DNA from: Gnetum montanum
Taxonomy: Eukaryota > Streptophyta > Gnetopsida > Gnetales > Gnetaceae
Direction of reading: 5' to 3'
Length of the DNA: 64,000 nucleotides
Assembly: GCA_015680685.1 (NCBI GenBank)
Contig: MNCI01010439.1
Location: 401,900 to 465,899 of the forward strand
Numbering within the stretch: position 1 is the stretch's first letter; each line of letters begins with the position of its first letter. Shown piece after piece: positions 11,750 through 21,962 of this stretch. The translations under genes and the position numbers were made by a program. Under the pieces are notes generated by a model. It had not been told where the DNA came from. It ran no database searches and saw nothing but the letters and a program-made list of their open reading frames with translations.

Positions 11750-13865
11750 CGGATGGATAACCACGCTTTATATTCTGCATCTCATCCTTTTAACTTAGTT
11801 GTGAGGGAGATGGCTATCCATGCTAACCATACACAGGCTCCTTAGTTTTTCACTTTTTGTTTTACACATTTTTGTTTTACACTTTGTTGATTTTTACCTC
11901 TTTTTAGCTTTTCATTCTATTGATTTTCTTGATTTTTTGTATTACAACATTGTTAGTATGTTTTATCTTTCTTGAATATTTTATACTTTCTTATATATTT
12001 TATATTTTACTTTATTTTGTGTGTGTGTGATTTTTCACTATTTTTGTTAATAAAAGTGCTTTATTACTATAGGACACAGTGCCAATGTTGTTGTTTACTA
12101 ATGGTGGTTTATGCTTAATGTTGTGATTGTTAATGTCTACTTTTTAATTTTGAATTTTGATGTCTGATGATTAAGACATGGTTTATATTTCATGAAATAG
12201 GCAGTGAGTCCATGTCATCTACCCATCCACAAACTCTATGGTTTTCCTTATTCTTGAAGTTTGAGATCCCTTTCCTTAAATAAACTCTTTATAAATTTGT
12301 GACCTTTGGTAGCTTCCAAAGTTGAAAAGGATTCAAAGGTTTGCACAAAGTGTGACTTCAAGGGGACTCAATACTCTTTGTACTCTTCTACTTACTTGGG
12401 TGCTTGAGTGTTTTCATAAACTTCTTATAGTTTCATGTCATCCAATAATAGGAAGTTGAATAAAGTCTTTGCATGGTGTTGTTCCCATCCAAAAATAAAG
12501 GAATAAAAACAAAAAAAAAAAAACAAACAACCTGATAATAATTCAAAGTACATCCCTTAGATAAATAAATGAGTTGCAAGCACTAGTTATGGGATTAGAA
12601 AGACATGTTACCCATGCTTGACGGTTCCCTCTAGCTAAGGACCTCTCTCACTTCTTACTTTCTTCTCTTCTCTTTATGGACTATTGGTTGTTCTATGGGA
12701 GTGCTTTTGTGTCTTGGGGGCCTAAATCGGTCTTGGAGTGGTGATGCAAAGTCACTAAAAGAGGTTGGTTTTTTTTTGGACTAAGGATGGATCTTCTCAA
12801 GTCATTTTAAACACAAACTTTACAAGGGACTTCTTATGACCTCAATTCAAGACTCCATCCCACCTTCTCAATTACCCATCTATGATGCCCTTAATTCACC
12901 TCACTACTGGTTTCTATGTTATCCTCAATGTCTCAGTTTGATGTGTTGGAATTCTTAGATAGAATCTTTATTGTTGGTCCTTAACTTTTTATGATCATTA
13001 ATCGACTATGGGGCCCAAAAACTCCTTAGTTAAGGTTATGCAAGGGCAAAAAGGCATGTGTCTGCTATGGGGAGGATCCACTTGCATATCTCTTGGTTTG
13101 GATAGTTAAGTCCCTTACCTTAGACATTGCTACAACCCTATCTGTCATGTACCCCATTGTACATCCGGCTTTGTGCTCCTTAAAACCTTCATAGAACTTC
13201 AATCTCCAACCATTTTCTCAATTTTCTAAATTTTTCAAGCTCCAACACCCTCTTCTACTATTTTCATCATGTTTGTGGCTTTTTAGGCTGCCATTTGACT
13301 CCAATTTCATTCAAAAACTCTTTGTATTTTCAAAGTTTTACCAAAGTCAATCGTGATCAATAGCCATGTCAACCTTTTGTGTTGCATCGATGAGGCCTGG
13401 TCAATGGGGTTGGTTGCGTTGATGCAACACAAAAAGTCTATAAATACCACTAAACACTTTGCAATTTTTTACCATTTACTTCACAACAAGAGGGGATTTT
13501 TTGCCATTTTTCAAATCCCAAAACCTTTTTGAGCCCATAACTTTCCAATCGCTGTTAAAATCACTTTGTTCTTCAATCCTACAACTACCAAAGGTGAGCT
13601 CTTCATTGTGGAGGCTACAAACCTTAAAGTTTTTAATGAAAAATTTCCCCAAAGGGTTAATGAATACAATGATAATGAAAACCATTGATTTTTGGGAGTT
13701 TAACCCTTTAAACAACCTTCGGTATGACTATAATCATTTATCAACATCAAAACAAAAATAATTTAATAATTAAAATTGATCAAATCAACCATAATCATAA
13801 CATATTGAGGTATAACCTTCCTAATGAGATAAGGTATCCCAATTGTTTCACGTTACACAATAATT
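11750..13865 (+). other. post-integrase non-coding region of the Athila-type element
   Basis: There is no credible ORF. The first part (11760-12080) is T-rich, with repeated TTTTGTTTTACAC-like blocks, and aligns with 60680-61000 of the right-hand copy, so it is ancestral to the family. The rest is AT-rich; short frames near 13459-13761 overlap on both strands and look like chance. Confidence 0.5.
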
Positions 13866-13869
13866 CTTA

Positions 13870-15510
13870 ACCCATGGTCATGTTGTGGTTACAAATGGCA
13901 CCAAGACCAAAACAATCGTAGGAAGAAGAACCCTCTCAACCAAGGGAGAAACAACCCAGACCTAGAAGGGGCCAATAAGAACAAGCCCATGAATAGGCAA
14001 AAAAAATCCATGCAATGGGACCTCTTCAGGAGTAGCCCGAAGTGGAATCTATTAGACATATTCCTAAAAAAGAGGCTGTAAAAGAACAATCACAGCAAGG
14101 AGAGGCACTAGGGGCAAAAGACAACTGTAGAAGTGGTTGCTGACTAAATTGCAGAAGCATTTAACACATCTGCAGAATTTGTATTAGATGTATCTACACT
14201 TTGAGACTTGTAGATGTCTGTAGGAACTATCAGCGGAAGATTGTGTGTAGCCCAGTACAAAGAGTTACTGGATTGACTAGTGGGGACTAGGCAATCGAGT
14301 TCAGACATCTTTGATTTTCTGGATAACATTACTACAACCCAATTGGAGTTACTTGAAGCAAAGGGCAAATGCATCATCCTGGAAGGACAACTTGAAATGA
14401 CTCAAGCACAAAACCAATGCTTGGCTTGGCTGAAGATGGCCATTACCAATCCATAGTAGAAGCAAAAACCTACTTAATTCAAAAGGACTTGGTTTAGATG
14501 TGCCAAGAAAATGAAACAACGACCATAGAAAACCATCGCCTCTGAAATGTTGATACACAAAAACAATAGATGCAGGAATTTATTCATCAACAGTAGGAGC
14601 AACTTGCCAGAGTGAACACAGAATTGAGGAAATTGGCCATAGAGAACTGTAATCTGTCTATGGAGGAAGTCTATGCCTTACAACGGAAATCTACCGTTGA
14701 AATTGCCAACTAGAAAAATGAGTCTCTCAAATTTAAGAGAGTCAAGAATCACTACCATGACCAAGTTGGCTTACAGAAAGAAGTGAATGAGAAACATATC
14801 CGAGGGGCTAAGGCAAAAGTAAATGAGGCCCTTCAGCAACTCCAGTAAGGAAGAGAGGTGTGGTAGCCCATCATTGATGGGATAGATGCCTACAACAAAG
14901 TAGAGATTTTCTTGAAGTTGTTACAAATCAAAAAAAATGATAGAGTATATGGAATTGGTCAATCTTTGATGTGCAAACCTAGCAATGCTAACTACCGGAT
15001 GGCTACAATCAGAACTTGAAAAGTAGGTGGCTAGCTCACACTTGCTATACAAGGCCAAGTTCAAGCACCACAAGGACACCAAGCAAATGCTTGAGATGGC
15101 AAACGCTAAACTCAAAGTCCTCAGGGCATGATTCACTGATCAATGATTAGCTGCCAATAACTTGGTTAGGAGAATGAATGATTACCAAGAGCTATAGAAT
15201 GTAATCAAGGTGTTTGACATCAAGCGTAAAAAATTCACTGCCTAGTTTATTAATGCTAAGGATCTATTCCCAGCAATTCCCTGTCCTTGGGATGTGCCCA
15301 TTCCAGCCCACATTGGTGAAGCTGTGTGGACCGTGCATGATCCAAGAAGTAAGGAGGGTAAAATGAAAGCATTACTAGATGCTTTTCGCCTCCCACTAGA
15401 AGTCCCAGCAGCAGCTGGACAATCATAATAGCCTCAACCACCACATGTGTTTGAAGCTACAGAAGGTCCATTGGAGCCTCAAGAGCCTCCACCGCCTAGC
15501 ACCGTGCGAT
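13870..15510 (+). pseudogene. third ORF (post-pol) of the Athila-type element, coiled-coil protein
   Basis: Plus-strand reading with shifts and stops gives a long heptad-rich protein. Blocks include TTQLELLEAKGKC, ILEGQLEMTQAQNQCL, QLARVNTELRKLAIENC, MEEVYALQRKSTVEIAN and GLQKEVNEKHIRGAKAKV. A globular-looking part follows (INAKDLFPAIPCPWDVPIP), and then a Pro-rich end (PLEPQEPPPPST) before stops near 15510. Its position between integrase and the 3' LTR is that of the extra or env-like ORF of Athila elements, but I see no signal peptide or membrane span. Its role is unknown to me. Confidence 0.5.
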
Positions 15511-15730
15511 CTTTTCAAATAGTCTTCATGTCATTAGAACATGTGCTATTTGATTTTTTTTGTTTCGTGTTTAATTTTGTGTCATGAACACCCCAATTTG
15601 TAATTTGTTGATTTGTACACCTGGGCACTTAGCTTTGTCATATAGTCTTATTGAGTCAACTAGTCAATAATCCCATACCTTTCCAATTTTGTAAAGAACT
15701 CGAGGAAGAGTTTTCATTCAAGCATGGGGG

Positions 15731-16611
15731 TATGATGAGTCACGAATTGATCACACATCAACTAGGCCCCGTCGAGTGGGCCCCATCAACACATTGTTTC
15801 ATGCATTGACGTGGCCCCGTCAACATAGGATCTTTTCTTGCCTATAAATACATGTCAACCCATTGTGTTTAGGCATCATTTAGCTATAGTTGTAGCAAAG
15901 CTCTTACAGTTCTTCCATTTGAAAGTTAGAATATTTTCCCAACTGCCAGCAGCAGGAGTCATTGAATGTACATATCTTTATTCGAGCACTGTTGTACCTA
16001 AGCATGACAATGTGTGCGGCAATAAAGACGAGCTTCTTGATAAACCTTATAGCATTCTGGACAGCTTAAATATTTTATTCATGCATTTAATGCTTTCAAT
16101 CATTTGTTCAATGTTCCTCAGTAATTAAGCTAATTAAGTAATTAAGTAAGATAAGCTAAATAGCGATTAAGTAAACACTTATGGCTAGTTCAAGCATGCA
16201 TATGATGTTTGGTAATCCTAGTAGTGCTTAACGCTTGGTAACCTAGCAATGTTATACGTGTTCAGGATGTGTACAACAAGTGGGACCAGATACTTATGTT
16301 AGGACTAGTTGAATAGTAGTTATCCCATTAGATTAAAGAAGGTATTAAATTACTTTATTCTCTATTTTGTTTATTTTAAGAACTAAAATCATAAAATATA
16401 AAATGACAAAAATCATGTACCTCAATTACACTTAAACCATACCCTTGAGCTTCACAAGCGTAGTTGGGAAGACAACAAACATCCTCAACTTAAAATTTTA
16501 CTTCCCAGAGAACTAATGCACCAGAAACTATAGAGTCCATGGAATTTGATTGGATCGTGCGTGAACGCTTTGTGATTCGTATGGTTGGGTGTAAGGTTAC
16601 CTCATCACTCA
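15731..16611 (+). repeat. 3' LTR of nested Athila-type element, with polypurine tract
   Basis: A purine-rich AGCATGGGGGTA (15721-15732) precedes TGATGAGTCA. The TATA box CTATAAATA is at 15842-15850 and a CAATAAAG signal near 16019. The LTR carries about 25 bases near 16330-16355 that the 5' LTR lacks. It ends CTCATCACTCA. Confidence 0.85.
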
Positions 16612-17160
16612 TTAGACAGGGAAGTTGGAAGACTATCTTCATGAATACCAAGAAGTGGTCTTACAAATCTCATGCTAGATGAGGAGTCAAAGTTCTAATT
16701 CTTCCTTAATGGACCAAAAATCCTCGATCTAGTGGGAAATCAAGAATCATAAGATCATTGACAATACAAAGGCACTGGAATTAATAACCAGTTTGGTAGT
16801 GAATACAAAGTTCCAAAAGCTAGAAAATAATGGAGTTGACGCACCTGAAAACAACAAGAAGTCTAGAGGCAAATTAAGTGGGACAGGTGGTAGAAATTTT
16901 GGAGACAGCTTTCAGGGATCATGCCTTGCCATTACCCTTGGTTCTCAAGTATCTTATTAGGGTAATGGAAACTGGTGGGCTTCTGAAGGCTATGATTAGT
17001 TTGGTGATATGCATCCACATTTTGGAGGACCTTTTAATAACCCTCCTAGATGTCCAAACATATGGTGTTTTGTCTACTCTAAAAATCATGTTGCTTGAGA
17101 CTACCCTCAAAACCCCAAATGATAGCAAGTGGGAAGGGATTCAAATGATGATCAATAGTT
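16612..17160 (+). pseudogene. gag of outer gypsy element, 3' part
   Basis: This is the continuation of the gag interrupted at 4676. It reads EDYLHEYQEVVLQIS, then, after a shift, MLDEESKF and FFLNGPKILDLVGN, a standard gag order. A zinc-knuckle remnant at 17066-17104 reads CFVYSKNHVA-stop-DYP. Two of its Cys positions are Tyr and one codon is TGA, all G/C-to-A/T changes. Confidence 0.65.
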
Positions 17161-17360
17161 GAATGCTCTTGACTATCAACCACAAGCTTGATTATGGATG
17201 ATCAAGATCAATGATAGTGTCCAAGATACGAAGTCTTGGCAGTTGATTAAACAAATATCTTAGGGTTTGGAAATCATCCAACAAAATCCTCAAGGAGAGC
17301 AACCAAAGCAAGAACTTGGCTTGTAGGCAGTCCAAATGGTTCCTGTTTAATTTTGAAAAA

Positions 17361-18702
17361 CAATGGTGGATACATTGGTTGATACAAGTGTTATTCATCA
17401 CTTTCCCTCACCCAAGATGTCTTGTACTATCAAACTATAACTACACCTTACTTTGGCATCCTATAAGTTTGTAAAGTTTCACCCAATCAGATGCATCAAG
17501 GTGGTGAAGGAAGTTATTGTAAAAGTTTGTTAGTGGAATCGAAAACTGGACTTTTTTGTCCTTGATATTGATTTTTTCAAAGTCATTCTTGGACAAGAAT
17601 TCTTCAAGAAAGCAAAAGTGGTGGTTATTACAAATCTAAATTCTCTTTACATTAAGCATGAGGATTCAACTTACCTAGTAAAAACCTCTACTCTAGAAGA
17701 AACTAGCATTGACTAGGAAGCTTAGATTGTCTCACCTATGATGATGAAGTAGTTTGTTGGGGACTTAACCCAACAAATCTTTCTTACGATTCTCAAGAAG
17801 GTAGAAAATAGAAGTTCTATGGAGGTAAATGTACAAGTCAAGAAGGTGTTAGGAAGGTATAAGGATTTGATGTTGGCAAAGTTACCAGGAGAGTTGCAAG
17901 AGTGATGTGTAGTTGATCATAAAATTAAACTATTGCCAAGAATACCTCCTCCTACTTAACAGTTTTATAGACTGAATGCTTCTAAATTGGCTAAGTTGAG
18001 AAAGCAATTGGAGAGCTTGGTGGCGAAGGGTTATATTCAACCCTCAAAATCCCCATATGATACCTCAATGTTATTTGCCAAGAAGGAGGATGATTCGTTG
18101 AGACTATGCTATGACTTTAATTTACTCAATAAATACACCATTAAGAATAGGTATCTGATATCATTGATTTTAATCTTGTTTGACCAACTAGTGGGGGATC
18201 AGGTTTTCTCTTGCCTTAACCTCTACCAAGGCTACTATCAAGTATAATCATAGAAGGAGATGAGGATAAAATAGTATGTGTCACTCGTTACGGATTATAT
18301 GAGTGGATGGTCATGCCCTTTGGGTTATGCAACGATCCTGCTACATTTTGCACTCTCATGAATGAAACATTTTAGTCATTCCTAGATAATTTTGTGGTGG
18401 TGTACCTTGATGATATTCTAGTCTACTCTCATTTGATTAATAAACATCTTTAACATTTAGACTAGGTGCTCTTGAAGTTGCAGGAGCATAAGTTGTATGT
18501 CAAGTAGGAAAAATGTAAGCTTACTAAGCTAGCATTGAAGTTTCTTGGCCACATCATTGGTGGAGGCAAGGTGAAACTAGATCCAAAGAAAGTGAAGACC
18601 ATTTCCACTTGGCTTGTTCCAAAATACCTACATCAACTACGTCAATTTCAATGCTCGGCTAGTTACTATAGAAGGTTTGTTCATGGATTCTATGGTGTGA
18701 CA
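17361..18702 (+). pseudogene. protease and reverse transcriptase of outer gypsy element
   Basis: Near 17370-17402 the protease active site survives as TLVDTSVIHHF (LVDTGASHNF is usual). RT blocks follow: KLRKQLESLVAKGYIQPSKS (17993 on), [39 protein letters not shown], then [22 protein letters not shown] at 18403-18417 is intact. The distal end is LKFLGHIIGGGKV and ASYYRRFVHGF. The RNase H start is then split by the insert 18703-18888. This is standard chromovirus-like gypsy pol with stops in between. Confidence 0.82.
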
Positions 18703-18888
18703 ATAAGCATATGATAAAGTACCTAGAGATATGATTAGATGAACTTTACATAGGAAAAATATCCTGATAAATATATTAAATTTATTTTAAAAATGATGTG
18801 TTATCTTAGTGGTAATGCTTTTGACTTCAAAGCTCTAAGTTATGAATTCAATTATAGTGGATAATCATAAGTAAAATTTACAAAAGAA
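18703..18888 (+). mobile_element. small insertion in outer RNase H: RTE LINE piece plus tRNA-like piece
   Basis: Pol homology stops after VHGF (near 18695) and resumes with KDVSWN-like sequence at about 18887. Between them, 18709-18790 reads AYDKVPRDMIR-stop-TLHRKNI, the conserved RTE-LINE RT block also found at 34285-34370. Bases 18795-18856 form a tRNA-like stretch (TTAGTGGTAATGCTTTTGAC, then GAATTCAATTATAG as a B-box). It could be a two-part element or two insertions. Confidence 0.5.
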
Positions 18889-19380
18889 GGATGTTTCTTG
18901 GAACTAGAGTTCCTAGTGTTATGAAGCATTTGACAAGATTAGGACAGCTCTCACAACACAACCTGTGTTGGTCCTTCCTAACTTATTGAAACCATTAAAG
19001 TTCACATGAACACCTTGAATGAGGCAATTAGTGAAGTTCTTTTACAATATAATCATCCTATGACTTTTGAATCAAAGAAGTTGAATCCAATGAAATAGTT
19101 GTGACCTTTTTAGAAAAAGGAGATGTTTGCCATCATGCACTACCTTTGCACATGGTGACACTATCTTCTGGGTGGCCCTATGATAGCAAAAACTAACAAT
19201 ATTGTCACCAACTATCTCCCCAATTAGTCTAAGTTGAAGCTGAAGCAAGCTTAATGGTTGGACCTTCTAAAGTGTTTTATCTACAACTTAGCTTTAAGTT
19301 AGGCAAGGAGAATGTGGTAGGAGATGCTTTGAGAAATTGTTCACAAGTGAATTCAATGGAAGTTGTGGAATAGCCTAATA
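18889..19380 (+). pseudogene. RNase H of outer gypsy element
   Basis: It reads CYEAFDKIRTAL, then TTQPVLVLPNLLKPLKF, then NEAISEVLLQYNHPMTFESK, KEMFAIMHYL, and the terminal WLDLLKCF and GKENVVGDAL-like segment near 19305-19330. The order is that of gypsy RNase H, broken by stops. Confidence 0.68.
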
Positions 19381-19389
19381 GCTCTTGCA

Positions 19390-20835
19390 TGGTGATTGAC
19401 CATGAACTCTAACAAAAGATCAAAGATGGGCTGCATCATGATTAGCATGCCTGGGAGTTATTGAAGCTAGTACAAGATGAGGGTGACTTGAATTTTAGTG
19501 AAGTTGATGACCTACTTATGTTAAAGAAAAAGCAAGTTTATGTTCTAAATTGGGGTTCTTTGCATTCCAAAATCATCAACAAATGTGTTAGCATCCTCAA
19601 GGCTAGGCATCTAAGTCACAAGCGCATAGTGGCATTAGTAAAATGATGGTTCAATTAGCCAAATTCAGGTGTTGATGCAAAGTTGTTTGAGGTGTTAAAA
19701 TGGCAAGAGTTTGAATGAGAAACCATGGGGCCTGCTTCATTCCTTGAAGATTCTAGAGTTACCACAAGTGGCCGTCTCCATGGATTTCATCACAAGACTT
19801 CCCATAGTACAAGGATATTCTAGTATTCTTCTGGTTATGAATAAGTTCTTTAAATATATCATCTTCATCCCATACTCTACTTCTTACACAACTAAGGATG
19901 TACCACCTTTGTTTTTTGACAACGTCATGTGCTACTTTGGATTACCATAAAGCATTATCTTCGATCATGATTCCTACTTCACAAGCAAATTTTCACAAAA
20001 ATGGTTTTTGATATTTAGGACAAAGTTGTGAATGTTCTTGGGGTATCATTCACAAATAAATGATTAGAAAGAATGAGTTAATATAGTTCTGGATGAATAT
20101 TTGCAATATTTCTTTTGATTCAATCAGATGAACTAGGTGACCTTGCTACTTGTGGCTCAATTTAGTTATATAACATCTAGAAATGCTTGACCATAGGATT
20201 CTCTCTAATGAAGCTAGTCTTGGGAAGGTAGCCATTGATTTCTTAGCTAGTGGAAACCTCACATCAAGGTTTATAGTCATGGATGGATTACATCCAAGTT
20301 GCTTGATTGTCATTAGAAAAGTAAATGCAACACATGAGAAGTCAAGTAGATCACAAGTGAAGGCCATTGGAGTTTGCGATTGGTGAGGAGGCATTGTTGA
20401 AAATGGATTATATTGGACAAGTAAGGCCAAAGAAATGTGCTAGCCTAAAATTTCTCAAACGTTATGATGGACCTTTTAAGGTCCTTTCTTAGGTCAATCT
20501 AGTTGCCTACAGATTGCAATTGCCAGCTTACCTAGTAAAATATCACCCAGTCTTCCTTATGTCTATGCTCAAAAAGTTCAATCTCAAGGAGATAGATCCC
20601 TCCACACTTAAGTCAAGGGAACCTCCAAACAATAGAAGCATTGAAAGGATGATGGATTCACTCCATCATCAACATACACATCATGGGATGTACCCTAGAT
20701 TAGAAGTTTAAGTTCCTTATACACTAGCTGGGTACATCCTCAGAGGAGGATACTTAGGAAGAATGACAAATTCTCAAGAACAAGTAGATGTTCATTATGA
20801 ATTTTTGTGCTAAAAACCACATTGATTTGTCCCTG
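19390..20835 (+). pseudogene. integrase and C-terminal tail of outer gypsy element
   Basis: The head region 19461-19646 is open (MKLVQDEGDLNFSEVDD start). The core at 19711-19950 reads VSMDFITRLPIVQGYSSILL, which keeps the first Asp, and ends FFDNVMCYFGLP. The next part (IIFDHDSYF) keeps the second Asp. The third site is degraded. The tail at 20410-20600 (FLKRYDGPFKVLS, LPAYLVKYHPVFLMS) is the usual integrase end. Sequence at 20640-20760 may be a decayed chromodomain, but I cannot confirm that. Confidence 0.72.
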
Positions 20836-21461
20836 TGGATGTACATGGGTGGCTAGCTAGAGGTAGCGACTAGTCAATGGGAGTCATAGTGCAGCCTAAA
20901 AGAAAGTGTGATAGGCTAAAGCATGTCAAAGTGGATCTAAGACAAATCACTTTCAAGAGGTGGAGAATTAATGTGTCTCCCCTTTCAACTATGGATTTTG
21001 ATAAACCCATAGTGAGGCTAGACCCTAAAATCCTTGTACATGCTAGTGAAAGGTTATCACTAGGCATGGGAAGTGGTTCTCCCAAGGTATAAATAGCCTC
21101 CCCTTGGTTGCAGAAGAACCAACTTTACTCTCTTATTTCACAACTAGAGACAGAGGACTGGCTCACATGTCAAGCAAGTAGATTTCACTCTAGGTAGAAA
21201 GGCTGGTACAATTTGCATGAAAAAGGGTAAACCTCTTCTTTCTAAACTTAAGTTGTTTGAACTTCTCTAAGCCTCTATTGGCAAATGAGATAAATTCAAC
21301 ACTTTGGCTTTATGGTTGAAGAACCCTAAACATTAGACTTTCTTTTCTACAATTGTCAAATGGGCTTCTATATGTTCAAAGTTCCCTAATATCCATTGCA
21401 AATCTCCATGTTTAGAATAGTGTACACTCTAAAAACATCGCTCCTTTCAAGTAAGGGAGAG
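20836..21461 (+). other. 3' untranslated region of outer gypsy element with polypurine tract
   Basis: There is no pol homology. A 71-codon frame at 20877-21092 looks like chance. The tract AAGTAAGGGAGAG ends at 21461, directly before LTR start TGTAGG. Confidence 0.5.
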
Positions 21462-21962
21462 TGTAGGAAAAAATGCCTTGTTAGTGGATCAAAGGTTGTT
21501 TCCCTCCGGAATGAAGGTTGGAGAAGCATAGAGATCCTTTGGATTTCATGCTACTTCAATGATCTCATAAAACTACATAGACCTTGATTCCTTGTGAACC
21601 TTTTCATAAGGATATGCAAAGGAGCTTTGGCTTCGATGCTCAAGCCATTGCCCTCTCTTTGTAGTTGGGCTTAGGGCTAGATGCGTTAGTATAGAAATGT
21701 GTCATAGTCCTAGGAGAGTCAGTGTGTTATGTGCTTGTTGCGTGTTTGGGTGTACGTGCACTTGGATGGTCTTATTGTGTAATTAATACTTATGACCATA
21801 CTAACATGTATAACCATTGGCTAATGGGTTGTGTGCTATATTGTGACAGAGGGTGCTAAGTATTAAAGCATAGTCTACCTTGAATCCACCCTCACTCTCG
21901 TTGTTGCAGTTGGGACTCTTAGGTGGTGTCGAACAGGGTTTTATAAGGGTGGAACCATTACA
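21462..21962 (+). repeat. 3' LTR of outer gypsy element
   Basis: It pairs with 3260-3771. It starts TGTAGGAAAA, ends ACCATTACA and is followed by CCACC, the right copy of the target duplication. Confidence 0.88.

Larger units (their letters stand above)
4677..16611 (+). mobile_element. Athila/Tat-type Ty3/gypsy element nested in the outer gag
   Basis: LTRs of about 890 bp (4677-5569 and 15731-16611) flank a tRNA-Asp primer site, gag, protease, RT, RNase H, integrase, a long non-coding gap and a third coding region. The RT has the spacing and motifs of the Athila/Tat branch. An extra ORF after integrase, long LTRs and a tRNA-Asp primer site suit Athila best. Flanks ATAGA (4672-4676) and TTAGA (16612-16616) act as a 5-bp duplication: using one copy only, the host gag reads through in frame. 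LTRs differ by roughly 8-10% by eye, mostly transitions. Every ORF is broken. Confidence 0.85.
3260..21962 (+). mobile_element. outer Ty3/gypsy LTR retrotransposon, interrupted by a nested element
   Basis: Two related LTRs (3260-3771 and 21462-21962) enclose a tRNA-Met primer site, gag with a zinc-knuckle remnant, protease, RT, RNase H and integrase in Ty3/gypsy order. The element is flanked by CCACT (3255-3259) and CCACC (21963-21967), a 5-bp target duplication with one C/T change. The left LTR starts TATAGG and the right LTR TGTAGG, again one G/A change. Removing the nested insert 4677-16611 leaves about 6.8 kb, a usual gypsy size. All coding parts carry stops and frameshifts, so it is inactive. 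The RT and integrase read like the chromovirus side of the family. Confidence 0.88.

Noticed and set aside
12005-12035. GTGTGTGTG run and T-rich tract as a regulatory element of a host gene
   Set aside because: It aligns with the post-integrase region of the related copy near 60900-60960, so it is element sequence.
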